Shown piece by piece: positions 1 through 7,546 of a stretch of DNA of 64,000 nucleotides. The translations under genes were made by a program, and so were the position numbers. Within the stretch, counting starts at the first letter, position 1; each line of letters starts with the position of its first letter. A model generated the notes under the pieces. It saw only the letters and a list, made by a program, of their open reading frames with translations, ran no database searches and was not told the origin of the DNA. Source of the DNA: an uncultured Spirochaetia bacterium (GTDB taxonomy: Bacteria > Spirochaetota > Spirochaetia > CAKZLE01); NCBI GenBank assembly GCA_937125225.1, contig CAKZLE010000014.1:100068-164067 (forward strand). Direction: 5' to 3'.

Positions 1-397
1 CAACGATTCTTCCACCTGAAGCGATTCCTGAATCGAATGATATCACTTTGATTCCTGCTTTCATTGCTTTCTTAGCTACAGGGATCAATGCATCTCTATC
101 ATTTGCAGAGATAGCGATTCCATCTACTTTCTGAGCGATCAAAGTCTCGATGATCTCGATCTGACCTTCTGCTGTCGATGAAGAAGGACCTTGGTAGATT
201 GATTCAACATTTCCAAGTTCTCCAGCAGCTTCCTGTCCACCATCTGCAACGGCTTCAAAGAAACCATTTCCAAGACTCTTCACTAACAGTACGAGTTTCA
301 TATCCTCATCAGCGGGTGCAACCTCCTGGGCACCTCCTGCATAGATGAAACTTGCAGCAATTGCCATTACCATAATGATCGATAACAATTTTTTCAT
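1..397 (-). CDS. Sugar ABC transporter substrate-binding protein, N-terminal part (gene runs off the window)
   Basis: The first 132 codons of a minus-strand gene are present; the rest lies beyond position 1. The protein opens with MKKLLSIIMVMAIAASFIYA, a type I signal peptide, and the mature part begins GGAQE. The stretch that follows (LVLLVKSLGNGFFEAV, then QIEIIETLIAQKVDGIAIS and a D-R-D-A-L-I-P sequence) is the first lobe of the periplasmic-binding-protein type 1 fold used by ribose/rhamnose/autoinducer-2 importers. A ribosome-binding site AGGAGTG lies 7 nt before the ATG. Role: binds a sugar outside the inner membrane and delivers it to an ABC importer. The two-component pair just upstream is of the type that controls such importers. 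The exact sugar cannot be told. Confidence 0.85.
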   Translation of the reverse strand, partial: MKKLLSIIMVMAIAASFIYAGGAQEVAPADEDMKLVLLVKSLGNGFFEAVADGGQEAAGELGNVESIYQGPSSSTAEGQIEIIETLIAQKVDGIAISANDRDALIPVAKKAMKAGIKVISFDSGIASGGRIV

Positions 398-495
398 AAT
401 TAGACACTCCTTTTATTTGTTATTAAAATTGTATCATCAGAGCGGAACAACCGGTTAGGGGCATTATCTACAGTAATGGTATCAATTTCTCAGAT

Positions 496-1665
496 TCAGA
501 GTTGATTCAGATATTCAGAAGGGGTTACACCAAGATTCTGTTTGAACACTTTGGAGAAGTGCTTACTACTGCTATACCCGACGAGACTGGCAATCTCCTT
601 GATGGTATGCATGTGCAGTCCAAGTAGTTCTTTTGCTCTTTCAAGACGAAGCTCGGTGATATATTGGGTAAAGGTCTTTCCTAGTTTTTGATGAAACTCA
701 TAGGATAGATAGTTCGGAGTGACCGATAAGCTTTCAGCTACCTGAGCAAGACCAATCTCATTTGTGAACGATTCTGACAAAATAGATAGTGCCCTGTTCA
801 CCAATCTGTTAGTTATGATTTTCCCTGTATCTTTTTCTGAATAATTTCTGATCAACTTATCCAGATTCTCTTTTTCAACTAGCTGGTTTGAAGCAACGAT
901 ACAATCTGAGAGTGACCTCACGACCTCTGTTGAACAATACGTTAAGACCTCTGAGAAACCAGATAGAAACCGGTCGAATTCGGCAACACCCCTTGAGAGG
1001 ATAGCTTCTGTAGTACCTTCAAGAGCAATGATGGGATTCCCATCATCTAATGATGATACTCCGATCGTAACACTAGAATCAGAATTCTCATCAGAGAACG
1101 TACGTAATCTCTTCACGAAAGAGGTATAGGCTTGGAACTCATCAACAGAATCACCGACCCGATTGGGGAGGACTACCTTCCCGACGAGATATCCCCTCTC
1201 ATTGATGTCATCTCCTGATAAGGAATCACTGAGGATTCCATTCATCTGATGTTCTAATCGTATCCTATTCGATATCTTTCGTTCCTTGATCTGGCATATG
1301 ACACTTTCAATACAACTTTGGAGTTCTTCTGGTGAAGCAGGTTTCAGAAGATAGTCAATCGCTCCAAGAGTGATCGCCCGTTTTGCAAAATCAAACTCAG
1401 CATACCCGGTCAGAATGATCCAGCAGGTATTAGGGGAGATTCTCTTGCCCCGTTCCATCGCCTCTAGACCATTTACCTTGGGCATCTTGATATCGACGAA
1501 GACAATATCTGGTTGAAGCGCTTCGAGCAATTCTAGCAACTCCTCCCCATTACCGGCCTGTTCTATCGCAGAGAAGTTCATTGACATCTCTGAAGCTATC
1601 TCTTCGAGCATATCAAGAATACTGAAACGTACAAGATACTCGTCATCAGCTATGATGCATTTCAT
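496..1665 (-). CDS. YesN-type response regulator with AraC DNA-binding domain
   Basis: This 389-residue protein has an N-terminal receiver domain (about residues 1-125) with the acidic pair D7/D8, phospho-acceptor D58 in FVDIKMPK, T86 and K108, so it should be phosphorylatable. The C-terminal 100 residues are an AraC-family double helix-turn-helix (IKEIASLVGYSSSKHFSKVFK). The middle 150 residues are a variable linker as in the YesN family. Its start lies inside the end of the sensor kinase gene (20-nt overlap) with an AAGGATG ribosome-binding site, so the two are co-translated. Likely role: activates the sugar importer whose binding-protein gene starts 98 bp downstream. The direct target is inferred from position only. 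Confidence 0.9.
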   Translation of the reverse strand: MKCIIADDEYLVRFSILDMLEEIASEMSMNFSAIEQAGNGEELLELLEALQPDIVFVDIKMPKVNGLEAMERGKRISPNTCWIILTGYAEFDFAKRAITLGAIDYLLKPASPEELQSCIESVICQIKERKISNRIRLEHQMNGILSDSLSGDDINERGYLVGKVVLPNRVGDSVDEFQAYTSFVKRLRTFSDENSDSSVTIGVSSLDDGNPIIALEGTTEAILSRGVAEFDRFLSGFSEVLTYCSTEVVRSLSDCIVASNQLVEKENLDKLIRNYSEKDTGKIITNRLVNRALSILSESFTNEIGLAQVAESLSVTPNYLSYEFHQKLGKTFTQYITELRLERAKELLGLHMHTIKEIASLVGYSSSKHFSKVFKQNLGVTPSEYLNQL

Positions 1666-3574
1666 TGAAGGTCATCCTTATCTCAGTCCCGTTACCGGGA
1701 GTACTGGTAATATTGAAGGCAGAATTCGGAAAGGAGTATTTGAAACGTTTTCTTACATTCCCGATACCAATATGTTCTCTCTCAGCAAGCGTCTCTAATG
1801 AGAACCCCACACCATTATCTGAAACGACTATCGTTATCTTTTCCTCACCCTCTTCCATCGCATGATATCCTCTGACGGAGAGAACTCCCACTTCATCCTC
1901 TAAAGGCTCAAGTCCATGTAATACTGCATTCTCAGCTAAGGGTTGTAATATGAGTCTAGGAATCTCAATATTCTCAAGTCCTTCAGCCAATTCTACGGAG
2001 TATTCAAGACGATCTCCGAATCGGAGTCTCTGTAGTTCACAATAGTTCTTCACGAAACTGAATTCCTCGGCTATCGTGGTCACTCTTCTGGAATCCTGAG
2101 TATAACGTAGCATATCTTTTAGATGTATGATCGATTTCTCTAATCCCTTTTTCTCTCCAAGTCTATTTAGTCCTATGAACCCATTCAAGATATTATAGAT
2201 GAAATGTGGTTGGACCTGAGACTGAAGCGCCTGGTATTCTGCCTCACCCTTACTGATGAGTTCAAGATATTTCACATGATTGTCCAGCATGAGTGATGCA
2301 AACTGAGAGAAAGTGGCTAGTCGGACAATCCCGAGATCGGTGAAACCAGGTGAGGGTTTATGGATGGCCACGGTAAGGCTTCCTACAATCTCCTTTCCGA
2401 TGGTCAGAGGCATGATCATGATTGACGCAAGTTCAGGATAGTAGTCAAGAAGTTCCTTTTCAGAAAGGAGTTTAGCATCTCCTGAGAGAAGCGTCTCCTG
2501 CCGCAGGACCTCTAGATGAGAGGACATCATCCCCGACTCATCACCATATTCACTGTTCTTCTTCAAAGTCGTCCTACCAGAGATGTCAGGGTCTGTTCCG
2601 AGGAGATGTACACCAGCAAAATCACATTGAGTCTTCTCGACAACGATCTTTGCGATAATATCCATCATCTCCTTAAGGTCTGTATCATTGGATATCAGCG
2701 TACCAACAGACTGAGAGAGACTCAAGATGGTATCTACGTTCTCCTTAAGATCTACGGTAAGATCATTGAAGTGTACCGCTAATTCACTGAATTCATCTTT
2801 TCCCTGCGTATCCATACTCTGGGAGAAATCTCCTTTAGAGACTCTCTCAAAAGAGGATCGGACCCGTTCTATCTTCATGATGATATCCCGAGAGAATATC
2901 AGGGAGATGGTGATACAGAGACCAGCGATACAGATTGCAAGGATAATATAGAGTATCGATACCTGACGTTCGAGTTTTTTTCCATAAGCACTATACTGCT
3001 CGATAAAATAGTTCATGAAGCTCTCAAAACTATCAACAAAGTAGTAGGAGGTGTCTCTGAACTCCTCGAAGAAGGGGACGAAGGTCTCATCACTGAAGAT
3101 CAGGTCAAAACGCCCCTCATCCTTTGAGCCGATAGCAGCGAGGAGATTGATAATTGAGACATTCAGCTCATCTAGACGGTCCATAGCACGATTGTGCATC
3201 GTATTGGCTGTATTATATTGATCAAGGAGTTCTTGATTCGAGAAGCTCAATTCGATACTCGTCTCCATGAACTCGTCGAATGAATGTTGATAGAGAATAA
3301 CTGAGTTCCTCCACTCTTTCACGGTAACTGTCGTTCTTGGAGAATAGGTATAGGACTTTAACTGTCCATACACCTTGGGAACGAAGATATCGAAGACCAT
3401 GTCCTTCATAAGGGAATGGACTTCCCGGGAACGCACCTGCATCTCTATCCCCTTCTGTACCGAGTTGTTGATCGCATTGACCCTTCTCATAGTATACAGT
3501 CCAAGAGAGATGAATAGCAGGGACCCAATCAGGAAAATAGACGCTAAAGATATGAGTTTCGTTCGAATTCGCAT
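1646..3574 (-). CDS. YesM-type sensor histidine kinase
   Basis: A membrane sensor kinase of 642 residues from the chosen start. It has a membrane segment near the N-terminus, an extracytoplasmic region of about 175 residues, a second membrane segment, a HAMP linker, a GAF-like domain, then the His_kinase module with QVQPHFIYNILNG (phospho-acceptor His about residue 457) and a GHKL ATPase with N-box LAENAVLHG and DNGVGF. The open frame extends five codons further, to 3589, but ATG at 3574 is preceded by TAGGAT at proper spacing and gives a cleaner N-terminus (MRIRTKLISL). The partner is the overlapping YesN-type regulator. The ligand is unknown; a periplasmic sugar or a sugar-loaded binding protein is the usual stimulus. 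Confidence 0.88.
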   Translation of the reverse strand: MRIRTKLISLASIFLIGSLLFISLGLYTMRRVNAINNSVQKGIEMQVRSREVHSLMKDMVFDIFVPKVYGQLKSYTYSPRTTVTVKEWRNSVILYQHSFDEFMETSIELSFSNQELLDQYNTANTMHNRAMDRLDELNVSIINLLAAIGSKDEGRFDLIFSDETFVPFFEEFRDTSYYFVDSFESFMNYFIEQYSAYGKKLERQVSILYIILAICIAGLCITISLIFSRDIIMKIERVRSSFERVSKGDFSQSMDTQGKDEFSELAVHFNDLTVDLKENVDTILSLSQSVGTLISNDTDLKEMMDIIAKIVVEKTQCDFAGVHLLGTDPDISGRTTLKKNSEYGDESGMMSSHLEVLRQETLLSGDAKLLSEKELLDYYPELASIMIMPLTIGKEIVGSLTVAIHKPSPGFTDLGIVRLATFSQFASLMLDNHVKYLELISKGEAEYQALQSQVQPHFIYNILNGFIGLNRLGEKKGLEKSIIHLKDMLRYTQDSRRVTTIAEEFSFVKNYCELQRLRFGDRLEYSVELAEGLENIEIPRLILQPLAENAVLHGLEPLEDEVGVLSVRGYHAMEEGEEKITIVVSDNGVGFSLETLAEREHIGIGNVRKRFKYSFPNSAFNITSTPGNGTEIRMTFNEMHHS

Positions 3575-3691
3575 AGCAAATCCTACCATAGATACTCAGA
3601 ATCAACAAATATAGAATCCTATAAGTTCTCATTACTTTCAATAGTTATCACTATTTCATGAGAATATGCCGGTCAGGATCTAATTCTGTAT

Positions 3692-3697
3692 TATAAT
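3692..3697 (+). promoter_or_regulatory. Candidate -10 box of the COG1600 gene, very close to the start codon
   Basis: A perfect TATAAT ends 7 nt before the ATG at 3705. No ribosome-binding site fits between them, and initiation from this box would place the first base of the mRNA at or next to the A of ATG. No convincing -35 box is seen, so this is weaker than the other four examples in the window. Confidence 0.4.
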
Positions 3698-3704
3698 ACA
3701 TGAT

Positions 3705-4880
3705 ATGCAAGATCATTCATTTCACTTAAAACAACAGGCCCTTCAACTTGGAGCACAACTTGTCGGCATCACATCCGTAGCTCGGTTAGCCGATTCACCC
3801 CCTTCTGGAAATTCGGAAAAGCTTCTCAGTGGTGCTCAAGGAGTCATATCCTTTGCAATCTCCCTCGATGAGAAGAATGTTTCTGATTTTATCGGGAAAA
3901 GGAGCTGGGATGCTCATTGTGAAGATAGGAAAGAGATCGTACAGAGATTGTATACTATTGGAGATTCTCTGGTTAAGACACTTGAGGAACTTGGTTACCG
4001 AGCAGTGAACGTTGATATCAATAACAACTATCTCCCTGAAGAGGGTGCTGCTGATATAACAGAGATGACCGAATTCCATCCAGAATTCTCTCACAGATAT
4101 GCAGCGGTAGCAGCTGGTCTCGGAAGACTTGGGTGGAGTGGGAATCTCATGACTCATGCATATGGGTCCCTTGTAGAGCTCGGCAGTGTGATCACCGATG
4201 CCAGATTAGAAGAGGACCCCTTGTGTGAAAAGAATCCCTGTGATGGATGCAAGATGTGCTCCTTCGTCTGTCCGGTAGGTATGATAGACCCAAAAGAGTC
4301 AATGACTGTCACGATCGCCGGGATCACGGAGACTATCAGTAGAAAGAGACCTAATACCTGCTGTTGGATAGGTTGCACCGGTTATGAGGGGACATCTCAT
4401 AAGAAGACCTGGTCTAACTGGAGTCCCTATAGATTGGGAACCCCCCTTCCAAAGAACAAACTGGATATCGATAGGCTCTGCAACTCCCTTCAGAGTGCTG
4501 ATCCTCAGATGCAGGAGGGAGATAATTCGTTTGCAGACTATCGAAAGGCGATCTTTGATCCCGCATGGGTATACTATACGGTCTGTGGTCTCTGTAGAAG
4601 TGTCTGTATGAAGGATAGGATTCAACGACTCGAAAATAGAAAGATGATCCATGATTCCGGGATGGCAGCACTCGCTCCAAATGGTGAACATGTCAGGGCA
4701 AGGGAAGGTAACATCGCAATCCCTACCTCCTTTGGGGTGCAGGTCGTCATCAATCCCTCTGATTTCACCGATACCAGTCGGATTCTTCCCTCTCAAGGGA
4801 AGAACCCTCTAGATAGAGAGGTTCTACAGGAGATCTTGGAATATCGTTTATCAGGTAAGCCATTCAAAGGAATCTATTAG
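3705..4880 (+). CDS. COG1600-type double [4Fe-4S] protein, epoxyqueuosine reductase-like
   Basis: A cytoplasmic protein of 391 residues with no signal peptide. It carries two ferredoxin-like clusters: CEKNPCDGCKMCSFVCP near residue 180 and CGLCRSVC near residue 300, plus additional cysteines in NTCCWIGCTG. The N-terminal half (LGAQLVGITSVARL, and GLGRLGWSGNLM) resembles the family that holds epoxyqueuosine reductase and reductive-dehalogenase-like proteins, some of which use cobalamin. The C-terminal half is not the HEAT-repeat tail of standard QueG and the catalytic pocket sequence is not clearly QueG, so the substrate is left open. It stands alone, convergent with the exporter gene. The mRNA may be leaderless. 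Confidence 0.7.
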   Translation: MQDHSFHLKQQALQLGAQLVGITSVARLADSPPSGNSEKLLSGAQGVISFAISLDEKNVSDFIGKRSWDAHCEDRKEIVQRLYTIGDSLVKTLEELGYRAVNVDINNNYLPEEGAADITEMTEFHPEFSHRYAAVAAGLGRLGWSGNLMTHAYGSLVELGSVITDARLEEDPLCEKNPCDGCKMCSFVCPVGMIDPKESMTVTIAGITETISRKRPNTCCWIGCTGYEGTSHKKTWSNWSPYRLGTPLPKNKLDIDRLCNSLQSADPQMQEGDNSFADYRKAIFDPAWVYYTVCGLCRSVCMKDRIQRLENRKMIHDSGMAALAPNGEHVRAREGNIAIPTSFGVQVVINPSDFTDTSRILPSQGKNPLDREVLQEILEYRLSGKPFKGIY

Positions 4881-4940
4881 CTCGGACTATCCTAGTTTCT
4901 CATACAAAGAAGACAGAGATAACTCTAAGTATCGAAAGCT

Positions 4941-6101
4941 CTACCTTTCACTATTTCTCTTTAGAGTAGAGGGGAGGATAAGGGCGAGAGGTATTAGTCC
5001 AAGACCGACCATACTGCATATTTTATAGACAAGATCTAGTCCGATTGTATCTCCCATAAAACCGATTGCCAAAGCAATGAAGGATCCGACACCAAAGTTT
5101 ATTGACATATACATTCCATTCATGAATGTGGGCATGGTAGTATCTGTATCCTGTACAGTCGCCAACAGGACCGGCCCACTAGCAAACATGAAGAATCCAA
5201 GAAAAGAGAGAAAGAGCATACTGTTAACATAGCTGAACAGTCCCATGAAGAGAACGGTTCCCAATGAAGCATACAGTAATGTTCGCTTTCTACCAATCCT
5301 ATCGGACAGGGGCCCCGCTAGAAAGGTCCCAACTACCCCGAAGCCCTGAAGAACAGAGAGTGATATCCCCGAATACCATAAGGATTCCCCTTTGATGATC
5401 AGATAAACAGGTAGATACAGTGTCAAAGCAGTTTTCATGACTGCATTGAACATGATGAAACCAGCAAGAGCTAAGAAGAAGAATCGGTATTCCCTGATGA
5501 GTTTATGTGTGTCTCCCTTTACCGGTTTGTTCTTATAGGTCTGAACCGGTTTATAATCTCTCAATTTGAAATAGAGGAGAAGGGATGCGACAATACCTAA
5601 AGGCATCAATTTCCAGGTCTCTTCAAGTGACCAGAACGAGACGGCAGCAGTAGCGACAAGTGGCCCTATCGTACGGGCTAACTCCCCACCGACCATATAC
5701 CAGCTCATACCGGTTCCTACATTCTGTCCCGAAGAGTCCCGGACGATGACCGGTGAGGGGACATGAAAGAAGGCTGCAGATATTCCAGAGACGAACAGAA
5801 GGAGGAACAACATCGCAAAGGAGTTTGCCAACCCGATAAGGCTCATTACTATTGCAGTCACTCCCGGGGTTATGATGATAAAATACTTCACCCCCTTCTT
5901 CTCAGCAATTAGCGCTAAAAGAGGGTTGAAGAGAGTAGGCGCATTTCGTACCACTTGAAGGATCGCAGCCGCAGATAGCGGGATATTGAGCTTTGTGATC
6001 AATAAAGGGAGAAGTGGTGCAAAGAAGGCCGTATATATGTCATGAATATTATGTGCTACAGCTATAGTCAGCACTCGTGATCTGTGAAATCTTTTTTCCA
6101 T
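4941..6101 (-). CDS. Major facilitator superfamily exporter, Fsr-like
   Basis: This 386-residue protein has about twelve hydrophobic segments. The N-terminus (AVAHNIHDIYTAFFAPLLP) and the segment AFFHVPSP followed by GTGMSWYMVGGELARTIGP resemble the fosmidomycin-resistance (Fsr) branch of the major facilitator superfamily, in which a conserved His/Asp pair sits in the first helix. The cytoplasmic loop signature is GPLSDRIGRKRT. Expected role: proton-driven efflux of a small molecule from the inner membrane; the substrate cannot be read from the sequence. AAGGAA just before the ATG is the ribosome-binding site. It is a single gene, convergent with the COG1600 gene. Confidence 0.85.
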   Translation of the reverse strand: MEKRFHRSRVLTIAVAHNIHDIYTAFFAPLLPLLITKLNIPLSAAAILQVVRNAPTLFNPLLALIAEKKGVKYFIIITPGVTAIVMSLIGLANSFAMLFLLLFVSGISAAFFHVPSPVIVRDSSGQNVGTGMSWYMVGGELARTIGPLVATAAVSFWSLEETWKLMPLGIVASLLLYFKLRDYKPVQTYKNKPVKGDTHKLIREYRFFFLALAGFIMFNAVMKTALTLYLPVYLIIKGESLWYSGISLSVLQGFGVVGTFLAGPLSDRIGRKRTLLYASLGTVLFMGLFSYVNSMLFLSFLGFFMFASGPVLLATVQDTDTTMPTFMNGMYMSINFGVGSFIALAIGFMGDTIGLDLVYKICSMVGLGLIPLALILPSTLKRNSER

Positions 6102-6214
6102 TATTCCTTATAGCAGTTTTCTTACTAATAGTCTCCTTGTAGACCAAAGAATAATCAGGGAAACCTTTTGGATTCTGTAGAGATAGATCGGCAGGTCCTT
6201 CATCCTTCTCGATA

Positions 6215-6982
6215 TCAGAGTTCTACTGGGAAAGAGATAAATTCTGATTCATACTCACCGTCTTCTGCTACCTCTATACGAATAGTATATCGTGAGCATT
6301 CAGGGTTATACAGGTTATAGGTCCCTTGAGGAAGCGACAGATAGGCTGTGCCTTCAGACTGTGAGGCTGATGCTACTGGAACACCTCTCTGATCAGCAAT
6401 CCAGAATCCACTCTGAAGTTCTGAGACTTCGACAGCGTGAAACTTGCCCATATTGATCTCCAACTCCTCATTGCCAAATAGGATCTGAAAATAGAGCTCT
6501 CCCCAATCAGTAGCCCAAGGCCGCCCTTCTGTCTGAGACCATATATTATCTACAAGATCCTGATAGTCGATAATCTCGATCACGTCTGAGAACTCATACT
6601 GGTATTCAAGGATTGAGGCCGCTATAGCACCTGATCTGCTAGAGAGTTCGAAGCTACAGTCCCGTTGTAGCGAAGGATTCATACAGACTCCAAGAGGCGC
6701 ATTCGTGCCTAGAGGATATGCTGCGGCTACACAGGGGAGGCCTTTAGGTATCTGGAGTGTAAAGGAGTCTCTATCTGCCGGGAGGTATATCTCAGAGACC
6801 CCATCATCAGAGAGATACCTCACGATATACCATACACGTCTACCCGAAGCATGCTCCCAGGGAGATCTCTCGGCAAATCGAAGTTCTACCGAATAGACCT
6901 CATGTTCATAGATACAACCTAATGAGATGAAACAGATGATACAGATAAGTAAGGTAAGGATTAGATGTTTTTTCATACTCAT
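6215..6982 (-). CDS. Lipoprotein of unknown function
   Basis: A secreted lipoprotein of about 255 residues. The N-terminus MSMKKHLILTLLICIICF leads to the lipobox SLGC, so the mature protein should be lipid-anchored through Cys. The rest is polar and beta-rich (short runs such as SVELRFAERSPWE and EYESEFISF) and I recognise no family. Three in-frame ATG codons are possible (6991, 6982, 6976); 6982 is given. None has a Shine-Dalgarno sequence, and all three lie in or next to a 12-bp inverted repeat. It follows the DUF4416 gene immediately, so translation may depend on ribosomes finishing that gene. Confidence 0.75.
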   Translation of the reverse strand: MSMKKHLILTLLICIICFISLGCIYEHEVYSVELRFAERSPWEHASGRRVWYIVRYLSDDGVSEIYLPADRDSFTLQIPKGLPCVAAAYPLGTNAPLGVCMNPSLQRDCSFELSSRSGAIAASILEYQYEFSDVIEIIDYQDLVDNIWSQTEGRPWATDWGELYFQILFGNEELEINMGKFHAVEVSELQSGFWIADQRGVPVASASQSEGTAYLSLPQGTYNLYNPECSRYTIRIEVAEDGEYESEFISFPVEL

Positions 6983-7001
6983 AATAAACATGAGTATGAA
7001 A
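6971..7001 (-). repeat. Perfect 12-bp inverted repeat spanning the lipoprotein start codons
   Basis: Arms TTTCATACTCAT (6971-6982) and ATGAGTATGAAA (6990-7001) are exact reverse complements separated by 7 nt. In the minus-strand mRNA they form a hairpin that starts right after the TGA stop of the DUF4416 gene (7002-7004) and contains every candidate start codon of the lipoprotein gene. No run of U follows, so it is not a normal terminator. A role in hiding the start codon until the upstream gene has been translated is an inference. Confidence 0.6.
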
Positions 7002-7541
7002 TCAATGCTTCATGGAATCTTCCCGTAATTGCTTGAGATAAGATTTTCGTATCTCTTTTAACAGGTTTCTGTACTCCTCAGTCTTGAAATCTGTATAGGT
7101 CCAATCAAGAGACTGGAATCCCTTATTCATATAGATCAAAGTAACCTCTCCATAGATCCCATCCTGAAGAGGGATCCTGTGGCCACGATCTTTGGTCGTA
7201 GCCAGGATGAATCGGTCACGAGAGAGGATGCCGGGATCAAGATTGATCTTACGCAACCCCTCTTCTTTGAATGACTCTTCAATAGAATCAGTGGTCCTCT
7301 TTATCTTCGACAGCATACTAGGAGAGACTAGATCTTTACAGACATAGAACATCCGCTGGATATCTGGTCCCATCTCAGGAACATAGTAGTCAGTATAGGA
7401 GAAGGGATAGGGGCCAAAGACTGCTTCGATCTCTCCAAATACTGCTAGGAGCTCTTTCTCAAGTTCAGGATGACGTTCCAATCTTGTTGAGAGAACTCCA
7501 ATGATCAGCTTTTCTGGAGTAAATTCACCTATCGCTCCCAT
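7002..7541 (-). CDS. DUF4416 family protein
   Basis: A 179-residue soluble protein beginning MGAIGEFTPEKLIIGVLS, which matches the usual N-terminus of DUF4416; the function of this family is not established. Other family-like stretches are FGPYPFSYTDYYVPEMG, LDPGILSRDRFILATTKD and YGEVTLIYMNKGFQ. The open frame extends 17 codons upstream into the end of the DAHP synthase fusion gene, but the ATG at 7541 sits 5 nt after that gene's stop and has a purine-rich GGGAGATAGG ribosome-binding site. It lies in one transcription unit with the aromatic fusion gene upstream and the lipoprotein gene downstream. Confidence 0.8.
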   Translation of the reverse strand: MGAIGEFTPEKLIIGVLSTRLERHPELEKELLAVFGEIEAVFGPYPFSYTDYYVPEMGPDIQRMFYVCKDLVSPSMLSKIKRTTDSIEESFKEEGLRKINLDPGILSRDRFILATTKDRGHRIPLQDGIYGEVTLIYMNKGFQSLDWTYTDFKTEEYRNLLKEIRKSYLKQLREDSMKH

Positions 7542-7546
7542 TCGCC

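Noticed and set aside
3222..3641. 139-residue minus-strand reading frame over the sensor kinase N-terminus
   Set aside because: It is an alternative frame of the kinase gene, whose frame has clear membrane, HAMP and kinase domains.
3705..4880. Naming the iron-sulphur protein QueG
   Set aside because: It shares the COG1600 fold and cluster motifs, but the sequences around the active site and the C-terminal half do not clearly match epoxyqueuosine reductase.
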